From Sphingomonas sp. HDW15A (GTDB lineage Bacteria > Pseudomonadota > Alphaproteobacteria > Sphingomonadales > Sphingomonadaceae): a stretch of 64,000 bases of DNA. The stretch's first letter is position 1, and each line of letters opens with the position of its first letter. A model generated the notes under the pieces. That model worked only from the letters and a program-made list of their open reading frames with translations, had not been told where the DNA came from and did not search any database. The stretch spans positions 1,674,001 to 1,738,000 of the forward strand of contig NZ_CP049870.1 in the NCBI RefSeq assembly GCF_011301715.1, in the 5' to 3' direction. Position numbers and translations under genes: made by a program. This document shows positions 39,965-52,641 of this stretch, piece by piece.

Positions 39965-41359
39965 CTAGACGTGGATCGGCTTGCCCTGGACCGCCATCGC
40001 GGCTTCCTTGATTGCTTCCGAATGGGTCGGGTGGGCGTGACAGGTGTAGGCGATATCCTCGCTCGTCGCGCCAAACTCCATGGCCTGCGCCGCCTGGGCG
40101 ATCATCGTGCCCGCAACCGACGCGATGGCCCACACGCCGACCACCCGGTCGGTTTTGGCCTCGGCGATGACCTTCACGAAGCCATCGGGCTCATGGTTGG
40201 TCTTCGCGCGGCTGTTGGCGAGCATCGGGAACTTACCGACTTTCACATCGCCATATTTGGCCTTGGCGTCCTCCTCGGTCAGCCCGACGCCGGCAATCTC
40301 CGGCCAGGTGTAGACCACGCCCGGAATCACGTCATGGTTCACGATGCCCGTTAGCCCGGCGATGTTCTCCGCCACGGCAATGCCCTCGTCCTCGGCCTTG
40401 TGGGCAAGCATCGGGCCGGGGATGACGTCGCCGACCGCCCACACGCCGTCGACCTTGGTGCGGAAATCGTGGTCGGTTTCGATCTGGCCGCGATTGTTTA
40501 CCTGCAGCCCGATCTTTTCGAGCGCGAGGCCGTCGGTGTTGGGACGGCGGCCGATCGATACAAGCACACAGTCGGCCTCAAGCGTTTCCGATGCGCCGCC
40601 CTTGGCGGGTTCCAGCGTCAGAGTCGCCTTGCCGCCATTGACCTTCACGCCGGTGACCTTGGTTCCGAGCTTGAACTCGATGCCCTGCTTCTTGAAGATC
40701 TTGTTGGCTTCCTTGCGGACGTCGCCGTCCATGCCAGGCAGGATCTGGTCGAGGAATTCGACGCAGGTCACTTTCGCGCCGAGCCGCCGCCAGACACTTC
40801 CGAGTTCGAGGCCGATGACGCCGCCGCCGATGACAACCATGTGCTCGGGCACCTTCGGAAGCTCGAGCGCTCCGGTTGAGGAGACCACGATCTTCTCATC
40901 GATTTCGACGCCGGGAAGCGGCGTGACTGACGAGCCTGTGGCGATGACGATGTTCTTGGCGGTGACCTTCTGTCCTGCAACCGTGACGCTATGCGCGTCC
41001 TCGAACGTGGCGAAACCTTTCAGCCAGGTGACCTTGTTCTTCTTGAACAGGAACTCGATTCCGCCGGTCAGTTGCTTGACCGCGTCAATGCGCTGGCCGT
41101 GCATCGCGTCGAGGTTGAGCTTGGGCTCGACCTCGATCCCCATCTTGGCCATCGCGCCGTTCTTCGCCGCATCGAAATATTCCGACGCGTGGAGCATCGC
41201 CTTCGAAGGAATGCAGCCGACGTTGAGGCAGGTTCCGCCAAGCGTCTCGCGACTTTCTGCGCAGGCGGTCTTGAGGCCAAGCTGCGCCGCGCGAATCGCT
41301 GCGACATATCCGCCGGGACCGGCGCCAATCACCAGAACGTCATAATCGTAGTCAGCCAT
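39965..41359 (-). CDS. lpd: Dihydrolipoyl dehydrogenase (E3) of the 2-oxoglutarate complex
   Basis: 464 residues: GAGPGGYVAAIRAAQLG at the N-terminus, redox Cys44 and Cys49 in GGTCLNVGCIP, an NAD-binding GGGVIGLELGSVW, and a C-terminal CHAHPTHSEAIKEA. It differs from the other E3 at 13422 and is linked to sucA and sucB, though two plus-strand genes lie in between. It probably serves 2-oxoglutarate dehydrogenase. Confidence 0.92.
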   Translation of the reverse strand: MADYDYDVLVIGAGPGGYVAAIRAAQLGLKTACAESRETLGGTCLNVGCIPSKAMLHASEYFDAAKNGAMAKMGIEVEPKLNLDAMHGQRIDAVKQLTGGIEFLFKKNKVTWLKGFATFEDAHSVTVAGQKVTAKNIVIATGSSVTPLPGVEIDEKIVVSSTGALELPKVPEHMVVIGGGVIGLELGSVWRRLGAKVTCVEFLDQILPGMDGDVRKEANKIFKKQGIEFKLGTKVTGVKVNGGKATLTLEPAKGGASETLEADCVLVSIGRRPNTDGLALEKIGLQVNNRGQIETDHDFRTKVDGVWAVGDVIPGPMLAHKAEDEGIAVAENIAGLTGIVNHDVIPGVVYTWPEIAGVGLTEEDAKAKYGDVKVGKFPMLANSRAKTNHEPDGFVKVIAEAKTDRVVGVWAIASVAGTMIAQAAQAMEFGATSEDIAYTCHAHPTHSEAIKEAAMAVQGKPIHV

Positions 41360-41485
41360 GATGGTCTTTCACGAGAAAATCGGTTGCGGCGCGACATAGG
41401 CAAGCCGGACGCACTTATCCACCCCGCCGCATCGGTCGACAGTTGCCAGTTGCGTGCGCGGCCCCCGTCTGCGAGTGCAGCCGGC

Positions 41486-41782
41486 ATGACCTATAACGAC
41501 AGCTTCCAGGACCGCATCGCCAGTGCCGCCAAGGCCCGGGAGAAAGCGCTCGAGAAACTGCGCTCCAAGCCGCCGCTGGACCCGAAGGTGGTCGCCGAGC
41601 GAGTCGAGCGCGAGAAGCAGCGTGCCGCCCGCGAGGCGGAGAAAGCCGAAGCCAAGCGCGCTGAGCGCGAGGCGAAGGCCGTCGAGAAGGCGGCCAGGGC
41701 AGCGGCGTCTGCTCCGCCGACCGAGGAAGAGCGCAAGGCCGCGCGCGACGCGAAATACGCAGCGCGCAAGGCCCGCAAGTAA
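41486..41782 (+). CDS. DUF6481 family protein, charged coiled coil
   Basis: 98 residues starting MTYNDSFQDRIASAAKAREK. Nearly the whole protein is a charged alpha helix rich in Ala, Lys, Arg and Glu (for example EKQRAAREAEKAEAKRAER), suggesting a long coiled coil. I recall such proteins as DUF6481 in sphingomonads; the function is unknown. It lies directly before a SpeE-like gene on the same strand, but the coil has no known link. Confidence 0.7.
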   Translation: MTYNDSFQDRIASAAKAREKALEKLRSKPPLDPKVVAERVEREKQRAAREAEKAEAKRAEREAKAVEKAARAAASAPPTEEERKAARDAKYAARKARK

Positions 41783-41792
41783 TCAACCCACG

Positions 41793-42467
41793 ATGAAAGT
41801 CCGCGAGCTACTGGCGACGGCGCAGGTGCCCGGCGGCGAGGAAGAGCTGCGCCTGTTCCGCCGGGACCGCGATTACATGATCGTGCTCGACCGCAACGAG
41901 CTGATGAACAGCCGCATGAGCGGGTCGGAGGAGCAGCTTGCGACTTTGACCTGCGCTCGCCTTACGAACCGGACGAACCCGCGCCTGCTGATCGGCGGCT
42001 ACGGCATGGGCTTCACTTTGCGCGCGGCGCTTGCGGTTCTTCCGCGCCAGGCGTCGGTGGTGGTCGCGGAACTGGTGCCGGATATCATCGCCTGGGCGCG
42101 AGGCCCGATGGCCGAACTGACCGCCGGCTGCCTCGACGACCCGCGCGTGACCGTGGTCGACGGCGATGTCGCGGCAGCGATCGCGGCGGCGCGGGGCACC
42201 TACGATGCGATCCTGCTCGACGTCGACAATGGCCCCGACGGGCTGACCCGGGCCGGGAATGACGGGCTCTATTCGGAGGCGGGACTGGCGGCGGCGAAAG
42301 CAGCGCTGGTTCGCGGCGGAATCCTCGCGGTGTGGTCAGCGGGCGACGACCCCGCCTTTACTCGTCGCCTGAGCGCCAAGGGCTTCAAAGTCGATGTCCC
42401 GAAGGTCCGCGCCCGCTCCAACGGCAAGGGCGCGCAGCACACGATCTGGTTAGCGGAGTCTTTGTAA
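41793..42467 (+). CDS. Spermidine-synthase-like methyltransferase-fold protein
   Basis: 224 residues starting MKVRELLATAQVPGGEEE. A SAM-fold domain is shown by LIGGYGMGFTLRAALAVLP (nucleotide-binding loop) and AELVPDIIAW, then AILLDVDNGPDGLTRAGN, as in polyamine aminopropyltransferases. The N-terminal lid of true spermidine synthases is shorter here. It may bind decarboxylated SAM or be a methyltransferase; no substrate can be given. It ends 71 bases from the convergent sucB. Confidence 0.75.
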   Translation: MKVRELLATAQVPGGEEELRLFRRDRDYMIVLDRNELMNSRMSGSEEQLATLTCARLTNRTNPRLLIGGYGMGFTLRAALAVLPRQASVVVAELVPDIIAWARGPMAELTAGCLDDPRVTVVDGDVAAAIAAARGTYDAILLDVDNGPDGLTRAGNDGLYSEAGLAAAKAALVRGGILAVWSAGDDPAFTRRLSAKGFKVDVPKVRARSNGKGAQHTIWLAESL

Positions 42468-42538
42468 GCGAAGTGCAGCTTTCCACCCAAATCTGACTCT
42501 AGACGGTTGAGCCCTTCTCCAAAATCGCTCCGCCAAAA

Positions 42539-43828
<1,290 letters not shown>

Positions 43829-43840
43829 GAATGAACGTCC

Positions 43841-46648
43841 TTACGAAGCTTTGGCTTTGAGTGCGGAAGACTGGCCGAGCGCCTCGGCGATAAGGGCGGC
43901 CTGCTCGGCGGCGTGGCGCTTTGCAAGCCCTGTCGCCGGGGAAGCCGACGCGGCGCGGCCCGCATAGCGCGGGCGTAGGCCGGAAAAACCGCCCTCGGCC
44001 AAACAATGCTCCAGGATTGGCTCGACAAAGAACCAGGAGCCATTGTTCTTCGGCTCCTCCTGGCACCAGACTAGCTCGGTGAGCTTCGGCATGGCGCAAA
44101 GGCGCTTGGCAAGAGGCTCCGACGGGAACGGATAGAGCTGTTCGACACGGACGATTTCGGTTGTCGTGTCCGACGCTGCGTCGCGAGCCTCCATCAACTC
44201 GTAGCCAACCTTGCCCGAGCAGAGCACGAGCCTGGTCGTGGCGCCCGCCTGCGGCGGGTTGAGGTCGCTCAGCAGCCGCTTGAAGTGACCTTCGCCGGTA
44301 AAGTCGTCGCGCGTCGACACGGCAAGCTTGTGCCGGAGCAACGACTTGGGCGTCATGATAATCAGCGGCTTGCGGAAATCCCGCTTCATCTGACGGCGCA
44401 GGATGTGGAAATAATTGGCCGGGGTCGTGCAGTTCGCGACCTGAATATTGTCGTCGGCACAAAGCTGCAGGAAGCGCTCGAGCCGGGCCGAGCTATGCTC
44501 TGGTCCCTGTCCTTCGAAACCGTGCGGCAGGAGCATGACGAGCCCCGACGCGCGCAACCACTTGGCCTCGCCGGCGGCGATGAACTGGTCGATCATGGTC
44601 TGCGCGCCATTGGCGAAATCGCCGAACTGCGCTTCCCACAAAACGAGCGTTTTCGGGTCGGCGATCGAATAGCCATATTCGAAGCCGAGCACTCCGAATT
44701 CGCTTAGCGGACTGTCGCGAACCTCGAAGCGCGGTGTCGGCTGGCCGTCGTTGATCTGGCGGAGCGGAATATATTTCTCGCCGCTTTTCTGGTCGACCCA
44801 TGCGGCGTGGCGCTGCGAAAATGTGCCGCGACCCGAATCCTGGCCTGACAGCCGTACCCCGAAACCGTCTTCGACCAGGCTTCCGAAGGCCAGCGCCTCC
44901 GCCGTTGCCCAATCGATGCCCTGCCCGTCTTCCAGCGCCCTCTGCTTGACGTCGATAACACGGCCGAGGGTCTTGTGAATCGTCAGCCCTTCCGGGACCG
45001 TCGTCAGCAGCTTCAATAGGCTTTCATACTGATCGTCCCGAATGGCGGTGTTGACGTTGCGGCGGGCATCGACCGGCTCGCCCGGGCGCCCGAGGCCGGC
45101 CCAGCGACCCTCGAACCAGTCCGCCTTGTTGGGAAGGTAGGAGCTTCCTGCTTCAAACTCCCGCTCGAGCAACGCCGTGAATTCGGCGGTCTTCGTGTCG
45201 ATCCAGGACTGGTCGATCACGCCTTCCGCGACCAGTTTCTTGCCGTAAATGGCGCTGATCGGGGGATGCTGGCGGATTTCGGCATACATGAGGGGCTGGG
45301 TAAAGCTCGGCTCATCGCCCTCATTGTGGCCGAAGCGCCGGTAGCACCACATGTCGATGACGATGTCGCGGTTGAACGCCTGGCGGAACTCGATCGCCAG
45401 CTTGCAGCAGAAGGTGACCGCTTCCGGATCGTCGCCGTTGACGTGAAGGATCGGCGCCTGGATGCCCTTCGCCACGTCCGACGGATAAGGCGAGGAACGC
45501 GCGAATTGCGGGCTGGTCGTGAAGCCGACCTGATTATTGATGACGAAATGAAGGCAGCCGCCGGTGCCATAGCCGGGCAGTCCGGAGAAGCCGAGGCATT
45601 CCCATACAATTCCCTGGCCTGCGAAAGCCGCATCGCCGTGGAGCAAGATAGGAAGGACGCTGTCGCCTTCCTTGTCGCCCTTCAGTGTCATCGACGCGCG
45701 GCTCTTGCCGAGCACGACCGGGTTGACCGCTTCGAGGTGCGACGGGTTGGGCACGAGGCTCAGGTGAACCTGGATTCCGTCGAATTCGCGGTCGCTCGAT
45801 GTACCGAGATGGTATTTGACGTCGCCGGAGCCGCCCACGTCGGCCGGATTGGTGGCCCCGCCCGCGAATTCATGAAAAACCGCGCGATAGGGCTTGCCCA
45901 TGACATTGGTCAGCACATTCAGCCGGCCGCGGTGAGCCATTCCGAGCGTGATCTCGTCGACGCCCATCTGCCCGCCGTACTTGATGACCGCTTCCAGCGC
46001 CGGAATGGCGCTCTCGCCGCCGTCCAGGCCGAACCGTTTCGTGCCGACATATTTGCGAGCGAGAAACTTTTCCCACTGCTCGCCGTGAATCACTTTTTCT
46101 AGGATCGAGCGCTTGCCTTCCGGAGTGAAGGTGATCGCGGCGTCCTTGCCCTCCATCCGCTCCTGGAGGAATTTGCGCTCCTCCAGATCGTTAATGTGCA
46201 TATATTCGAGGCCGACCGTGCCGCAATAGTTGGCGCGGAGTACCTCAACGATCTGGCGAATGCTGGCGCTCTGATAGCCGAGAACGCCCCCGAGCCAGAT
46301 CGGACGGTCGAGATCGGCCTCGCCAAAGCCATGATATTCAGGCGTGAGGTCGGCAGGGATCTCGCTATGGTGCAGGCCAAGCGGATCGAGCTTCGCGGCC
46401 AGATGGCCACGGACCCGATAGGTGCGGACCAGCATCATCGCGCGGATGCTGTCGTCGGCAGCACGCTGGACCGCGGACTCGTCGGTCACGCCGGCGGCGG
46501 ATGCGGCGGCCTTGGCAGCGACCTTCACTTGCTCGATGGTCGCCTCGGTCGGGTCGAGGCCGAGGTTGACCTCGTCGAGCGCACTGACCGGCCAGTTCGG
46601 CCGTGCCCAACTCGGGCCCTGTTCTTTCTCGATGGCCATCGAGTCCAT
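43841..46648 (-). CDS. sucA: 2-Oxoglutarate dehydrogenase E1
   Basis: 935 residues, normal length. Thiamine-diphosphate enzyme that decarboxylates 2-oxoglutarate. Typical stretches are LSYLEYMHINDLEERKFLQ-like (GLEYMHINDLEERKFLQERM), LGMAHRGRLNVL, and HGDAAFAGQGIVWE, followed by WCYRRFGHNEGDEPSFTQP and RNHLTPH-like C-terminal FLQLCADDNIQVANCTTPANYFH. The gene is between sucD and sucB in one operon. An ATG three codons in is a possible alternative start. Confidence 0.95.
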   Translation of the reverse strand: MDSMAIEKEQGPSWARPNWPVSALDEVNLGLDPTEATIEQVKVAAKAAASAAGVTDESAVQRAADDSIRAMMLVRTYRVRGHLAAKLDPLGLHHSEIPADLTPEYHGFGEADLDRPIWLGGVLGYQSASIRQIVEVLRANYCGTVGLEYMHINDLEERKFLQERMEGKDAAITFTPEGKRSILEKVIHGEQWEKFLARKYVGTKRFGLDGGESAIPALEAVIKYGGQMGVDEITLGMAHRGRLNVLTNVMGKPYRAVFHEFAGGATNPADVGGSGDVKYHLGTSSDREFDGIQVHLSLVPNPSHLEAVNPVVLGKSRASMTLKGDKEGDSVLPILLHGDAAFAGQGIVWECLGFSGLPGYGTGGCLHFVINNQVGFTTSPQFARSSPYPSDVAKGIQAPILHVNGDDPEAVTFCCKLAIEFRQAFNRDIVIDMWCYRRFGHNEGDEPSFTQPLMYAEIRQHPPISAIYGKKLVAEGVIDQSWIDTKTAEFTALLEREFEAGSSYLPNKADWFEGRWAGLGRPGEPVDARRNVNTAIRDDQYESLLKLLTTVPEGLTIHKTLGRVIDVKQRALEDGQGIDWATAEALAFGSLVEDGFGVRLSGQDSGRGTFSQRHAAWVDQKSGEKYIPLRQINDGQPTPRFEVRDSPLSEFGVLGFEYGYSIADPKTLVLWEAQFGDFANGAQTMIDQFIAAGEAKWLRASGLVMLLPHGFEGQGPEHSSARLERFLQLCADDNIQVANCTTPANYFHILRRQMKRDFRKPLIIMTPKSLLRHKLAVSTRDDFTGEGHFKRLLSDLNPPQAGATTRLVLCSGKVGYELMEARDAASDTTTEIVRVEQLYPFPSEPLAKRLCAMPKLTELVWCQEEPKNNGSWFFVEPILEHCLAEGGFSGLRPRYAGRAASASPATGLAKRHAAEQAALIAEALGQSSALKAKAS

Positions 46649-46656
46649 GGTTGCGA

Positions 46657-48569
<1,913 letters not shown>

Positions 48570-48615
48570 CTAGACCGGAGACGGCGCTCTCGCAACCGCG
48601 AACGGCGCGGGAATG

Positions 48616-48642
48616 GAACTGTCATGGCATGTTCATGCGTTT
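48616..48642 (+). promoter_or_regulatory. Possible EcfG-type promoter before the RcnB-like gene
   Basis: GGAAC (48616-48620) is followed after 18 bases by CGTT (48639-48642). The known EcfG pattern is GGAAC-N16/17-CGTT, so the spacer is one base long. It lies about 30 bases upstream of the start codon, a fitting distance. Confidence 0.35.
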
Positions 48643-48674
48643 CAATGCACGATCTTCGGGTGAGGAGAGTATCG

Positions 48675-49115
48675 ATGTACAAATTCCTTCTAGCGGCGAG
48701 TGCCGCGTCCCTTGCGATAGCTGCACCGGCGGCCGCCAATCCGGACCATGCGCAAGGCCATGGAAACTCGGCCAAGCAGGGCAAGATCAACCATCCGCGC
48801 GAATTGTCGCCACAGCATTGGGCCGTTCGCCAGGGACATGCCAACGCCGATTTTTGGGGAAATGGGTGCCCGCCAGGGCTAGCCAAGAAAAATAACGGAT
48901 GCCTGCCGCCGGGCATCGCCAAGCAGCGTTTCAATGTGGGCGACCGCTGGAACGGCAACTACAACATGTGGAATTACAACCAGGTGCCGCTGGACTGGCG
49001 AAGCCAGTACAACCTCGATCCCTACAATCGCTATTATTACCGCGACGGCTATCTCTACAGCGTCGACCCGCGGACGCGCCTCGTCGAATCGGTCATCCAG
49101 GCGCTGATCCATTAA
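48675..49115 (+). CDS. RcnB-like periplasmic protein
   Basis: 146 residues from ATG 48675, with GAGGAGA upstream. The signal peptide is YKFLLAASAASLAIAAPAAA. The mature part is rich in Gly, Asn, His, Trp and Tyr, for example GNSAKQGKINHPRELSPQHW, GNGCPPGLAKKNNGCLPPGI and YNRYYYRDGYLYSVDPRTR, as in RcnB/DUF4148-type envelope proteins. Function unknown. A strong terminator follows. Confidence 0.7.
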   Translation: MYKFLLAASAASLAIAAPAAANPDHAQGHGNSAKQGKINHPRELSPQHWAVRQGHANADFWGNGCPPGLAKKNNGCLPPGIAKQRFNVGDRWNGNYNMWNYNQVPLDWRSQYNLDPYNRYYYRDGYLYSVDPRTRLVESVIQALIH

Positions 49116-49141
49116 GCATTAACGGCCAGTGCAACCGGCCG

Positions 49142-49176
49142 GCGGGCCGCCTTTCGGGGCGGCCCGCTTCCGTTTT
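49142..49176 (+). terminator. Intrinsic terminator after the RcnB-like gene
   Basis: A perfect 10-bp GC stem (GCGGGCCGCC at 49142-49151 with its complement at 49158-49167) and a 6-base loop are followed by TTCCGTTTT. It also lies just beyond the stop of the convergent zapE gene. Confidence 0.75.
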
Positions 49177-49183
49177 GCTGAGG

Positions 49184-50290
49184 CTAGGTGGCGCCGTGGC
49201 CCTCGGCAAGGTAATCGGCGCTCTGCATTTCCTCGAGACGGCTGACCGTGCGCTGGAATTCGAAGTTGCCGTCGCCCGCCGGGTAAAGGCCAGACGGCTC
49301 GGCATCTGCCGCCGCGAGCAGCTTCACCCGGTGTTCGTACAGGGCGTCGATCAAGGTCACGAAACGCGCCGCCTCGTTGCGCATCTCGGCCGTCATTACC
49401 GGAATCCCGACGATGATCACGGTGTGAAAGCGCTGAGCGATGGCCAGATAATCCGACGCGCCGCGCGGCTCGCCGCACAGCCGCCTGAAGCTGAAGACCG
49501 CTACCCCTTTAAGGCTCTTGGGCACATGCAGCGTACGGCCGCCACCGACAGTCAGTTCCTCGCTCGGCACCTTTGCGCGGTCCTCGACGGGATGATCGGT
49601 CATCCGGAAGAAAGCGTCGCTTAGCCGTGCCGTTGCTTCGTCGCCGTTGGGAACCAGCCACGTGTCGAGCCCCCGCATCCGGTCGAGCCGGTAATCGATC
49701 GGACCGTTCAGCGACACGACCTTCATCCTCTGCTCGATCAGGGCAATAAACGGCATGAAGAGCTGGCGGTTGAGACCGTCCTTGTAGAGGTCCGAAGGCG
49801 AACGATTGCTGGTTGTGACGATCCCGACGCCCGCATCGATCAGGGCGGTGAACAGCCGGCTCATGATCATGGCATCGGCCGGGTTGGTAACCATCATCTC
49901 GTCGAAGGCGAGTAACCGAATTTCTTCTGCTATGTCTTCAGCGACGCGGATGACCGGATCGCCTTCTTCAGCGCGCCGGGCAGCTCGAAGCCGCTCATGA
50001 ACGTCCAGCATGAAGGCGTGAAAGTGTGTCCGCCGCTTGGGCTCTGCCTCGATATTCTCGAACGCCAGGTCCATCAGCATCGACTTTCCTCGTCCTACCC
50101 CTCCCCACAGGTAAACCCCGCACGGAACCGGCGTGTCGCGGCCGAACAGTCGCGACAGGAAGCCGATGCGCGTGCGGCCGAGGTCCTCGGCAAGCCGATC
50201 AAGGGCCTGAACAGCTCTCTTCTGATCGGGATCGGGCCTTAGCTCCCCGGCCTCGACAAGCATTGTGTAAGCATTCGCAACCGGACCCAT
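49184..50290 (-). CDS. zapE: AFG1-like ATPase / cell-division protein ZapE
   Basis: 368 residues. P-loop ATPase of the AFG1/ZapE family: Walker A YLWGGVGRGKSMLMD (about residues 60-74), Walker B LLAFDEMMV, and FSFRRLCGEPRGASDYLAIA later. ZapE influences Z-ring stability under stress in E. coli, and the mitochondrial relative helps remove respiratory subunits. Here it lies upstream of the TCA block and near sdhB, a common alphaproteobacterial setting. Confidence 0.88.
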   Translation of the reverse strand: MGPVANAYTMLVEAGELRPDPDQKRAVQALDRLAEDLGRTRIGFLSRLFGRDTPVPCGVYLWGGVGRGKSMLMDLAFENIEAEPKRRTHFHAFMLDVHERLRAARRAEEGDPVIRVAEDIAEEIRLLAFDEMMVTNPADAMIMSRLFTALIDAGVGIVTTSNRSPSDLYKDGLNRQLFMPFIALIEQRMKVVSLNGPIDYRLDRMRGLDTWLVPNGDEATARLSDAFFRMTDHPVEDRAKVPSEELTVGGGRTLHVPKSLKGVAVFSFRRLCGEPRGASDYLAIAQRFHTVIIVGIPVMTAEMRNEAARFVTLIDALYEHRVKLLAAADAEPSGLYPAGDGNFEFQRTVSRLEEMQSADYLAEGHGAT

Positions 50291-50386
50291 GCCTTTCGCG
50301 AATAACGAGGCGGCCTACCTGCGGTAAGCCTGTATTTTCCGCGTGGGACTTCCCTGCCAAGGTCGTGACATGAAGAGAGACATCTG

Positions 50387-51385
50387 ATGCCTCGTCTTGC
50401 ATATGCGATCTTGGCTCTTGTCGTGATAGCCGGCGCCGCGGCCTTTATCTTGCTCCGCCGCCCGGAAACGCTCCAGGGCACTTATCCCTCGATCGGCCCG
50501 GCGGTCGACGTCGTCTATGCAACGGGGTTCGTCGAACCGCGCGAACCGGTCGAGATCGCATCGCGAGTGACGGCGCCCATAGTCCGCATTCACGTAAAAG
50601 AAGGCGACCGCGTTCAGAGGGGCCAGCCATTGGTTTCCCTTGAAAGCAGCGAGCAGCTGCAGGCGGTCGGCGAGCTTTCCGCGCGTTCCGCCCAAGCGAG
50701 AAAGGACGAAGAGCGCGCACTCGCCATTTACAAGCGCGGCTTTCTGGCCGTCTCTGCGCGCGACCGGGCAATGTCCGAGGCGCGCTCCGCGCTGGCGGCG
50801 GAACTCGTCGCGCGGGCGCGTCTGAGCCAATTCGCGATCCGATCGAGCATATCCGGCGTGGTTCTGCGGCGCGACGCGGAGATCGGCGACCTGGCCACTC
50901 CGACCCGGACGATCCTCGTCATCGGCGACCCGTCGAGGGTCAGGGTCACGGCGACGGTGGACGAGCGCGACATACCCCGCGTCCTCAAAGGCCAGCAGGC
51001 GCTGATGTCGTCCGACGCCTATAAAGGACGCGTCTTTCGTGGCTCGGTCTACGAAATCACGCCGGGCGGTGATCCCAACCAGCGGGCTTTCCGTGTTCGA
51101 ATCCGGCCGGACGAATCGCAGGTGCTGCCAATCGGACTGACGCTCGAGGTCAATATCGTTACCGCGTCACGACAAAATGCTCTTCTGGTTCCGGCCGGCG
51201 CCGTTCGCGACGAACGAATATGGACAGTTCGAGACGGCCGCGCAGTCCGCATCCCAGTGACCGCCGGCATCGAGGGCCGCCAAAAACGCGAAATCTTGCG
51301 GGGAATCGACCGATCTACCTGTGTTCTGACCAATCCTCCGGAGAAACTTAAAGAAAATGCCCGTATCCAAGTCGAGGGATGCTGA
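50387..51385 (+). CDS. Membrane-fusion (adaptor) protein of an ABC exporter
   Basis: 332 residues. An N-terminal membrane helix (AYAILALVVIAGAAAFILL) is followed by biotinyl-lipoyl-like hybrid segments (RVTAPIVRIHVKEGDRVQRGQPLVSLE and later RSSISGVVLRRDAEIGDLATP), a short coiled-coil hairpin, and a beta-barrel region. This is HlyD/MacA/DevB-like. Its stop overlaps the start of the permease gene. Confidence 0.83.
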   Translation: MPRLAYAILALVVIAGAAAFILLRRPETLQGTYPSIGPAVDVVYATGFVEPREPVEIASRVTAPIVRIHVKEGDRVQRGQPLVSLESSEQLQAVGELSARSAQARKDEERALAIYKRGFLAVSARDRAMSEARSALAAELVARARLSQFAIRSSISGVVLRRDAEIGDLATPTRTILVIGDPSRVRVTATVDERDIPRVLKGQQALMSSDAYKGRVFRGSVYEITPGGDPNQRAFRVRIRPDESQVLPIGLTLEVNIVTASRQNALLVPAGAVRDERIWTVRDGRAVRIPVTAGIEGRQKREILRGIDRSTCVLTNPPEKLKENARIQVEGC

Positions 51386-52641
51386 TGTTCGGCCGAACAG
51401 GCCTCCTGCTCGACATCGCGCTCAAGCATCTCGCGAAGCGGCGGCGCCAGACCATTGTCGGGGTAGCCGGTGTTGGCGTTGGGGTCGGCTTTTTCCTCGC
51501 CGTTTCCGCGATGATGATCGGCAGCCAGAACGACTTCATCGAAACGCTAATCGACGCCGCGCCGCACATCATCATTTCCGACGAAATCCGGAGCCCGAGC
51601 GCGCAGCCGGCGGTGACCTCCAATCCCGACGGAGCAATCGAAGTTCACGGTTTGAAGCCGCGAACGGAGGTCCGGGGGCTGTGGGGGTGGCAGGAAATCG
51701 TTCGCGCCGCCAACGGCGTTCCCGGGGCGATCGCCTCGCCCTCGCTTTCCGGCGCGATCACGTTGCGGGTTGGCGGGCGGGAAGAGGCCGTCGGGCTCAT
51801 CGGAATCGACCCGGACATCGAAAAGGAGATCAGCACACTCGAGGACAATCTCGTCGCTGGCAATCTCGACAATCTGAAAACCCAGCAAGGCGGCGCCATC
51901 ATCACTCAGGAGATCGCCGACAGGCTTGGCGTCGGCATGGGCGACGTGGTTGGGGCGACGTCGCCTCGCGGCGGCAGCCGCTCGCTTCGTGTCGCCGGCC
52001 TGTTCGGCCGTGGCCGCAGCCCCTTTGGAGCGGGCACTTCGACGGCCTATGTCCTTCTGCGCGAAGCCCAGTCGCTGACCGGCCAGCCCTTCATCATCAA
52101 CCGAATCGGCATCAAGCTGGACGATCCCTATAAGGCGGAGGGCATTGCCACCGAGCTGGAACAGCGTTTCGGGTACAAGGCACAAAGCTGGCAGGAGCGC
52201 TCGGCCGATTTCCTCGGCCTGCTGCTGACCCGGAACATCATCATGTATTCGGTTATTTCGGCGATCCTGCTGGTCGCGAGCTTTGGCATTTACGCGTTGG
52301 TCTCAAGCTCGGTGTTCGACAAGAGTCGCGATATCGCCATCCTTCGGTCGATTGGATTTTCCTCTTCGGACCTGCAGCGGATCTTCATTGCAGAGGGAGT
52401 CATACTGGCAGCCGTCGGAGTTCTCGCGGGATGGGCCCTCGGCCTGGTGCTTATGCATGTCCTGGGTTCGCTCGAGTTCCCGATTTCCGGTCGGACCGAG
52501 CGGATCCCGCTCGACCGGCGGCCTATCCACTTCCTGCTCGCGGGCGCGGCCTCGCTCGCGTGCGCGGCGGTTGCGGCGTGGCTTCCGGCGCGCAAGGCTG
52601 CGCGGGTCGACCCCGTCGACATCTTACGCGGCGCGGCGTGA
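51379..52641 (+). CDS. ABC transporter permease, MacB/LolC-like (FtsX fold)
   Basis: 420 residues with one N-terminal membrane helix (about 22-48), a large periplasmic MacB-PCD domain, and three C-terminal helices (about 280-390), ending ARVDPVDILRGAA, the classic FtsX-domain end. No ATPase is fused. Two ATGs (51379 and 51385) are possible; the first overlaps the adaptor stop. Its own stop overlaps the ATPase start (GTGA). Confidence 0.85.
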   Translation: MLMFGRTGLLLDIALKHLAKRRRQTIVGVAGVGVGVGFFLAVSAMMIGSQNDFIETLIDAAPHIIISDEIRSPSAQPAVTSNPDGAIEVHGLKPRTEVRGLWGWQEIVRAANGVPGAIASPSLSGAITLRVGGREEAVGLIGIDPDIEKEISTLEDNLVAGNLDNLKTQQGGAIITQEIADRLGVGMGDVVGATSPRGGSRSLRVAGLFGRGRSPFGAGTSTAYVLLREAQSLTGQPFIINRIGIKLDDPYKAEGIATELEQRFGYKAQSWQERSADFLGLLLTRNIIMYSVISAILLVASFGIYALVSSSVFDKSRDIAILRSIGFSSSDLQRIFIAEGVILAAVGVLAGWALGLVLMHVLGSLEFPISGRTERIPLDRRPIHFLLAGAASLACAAVAAWLPARKAARVDPVDILRGAA

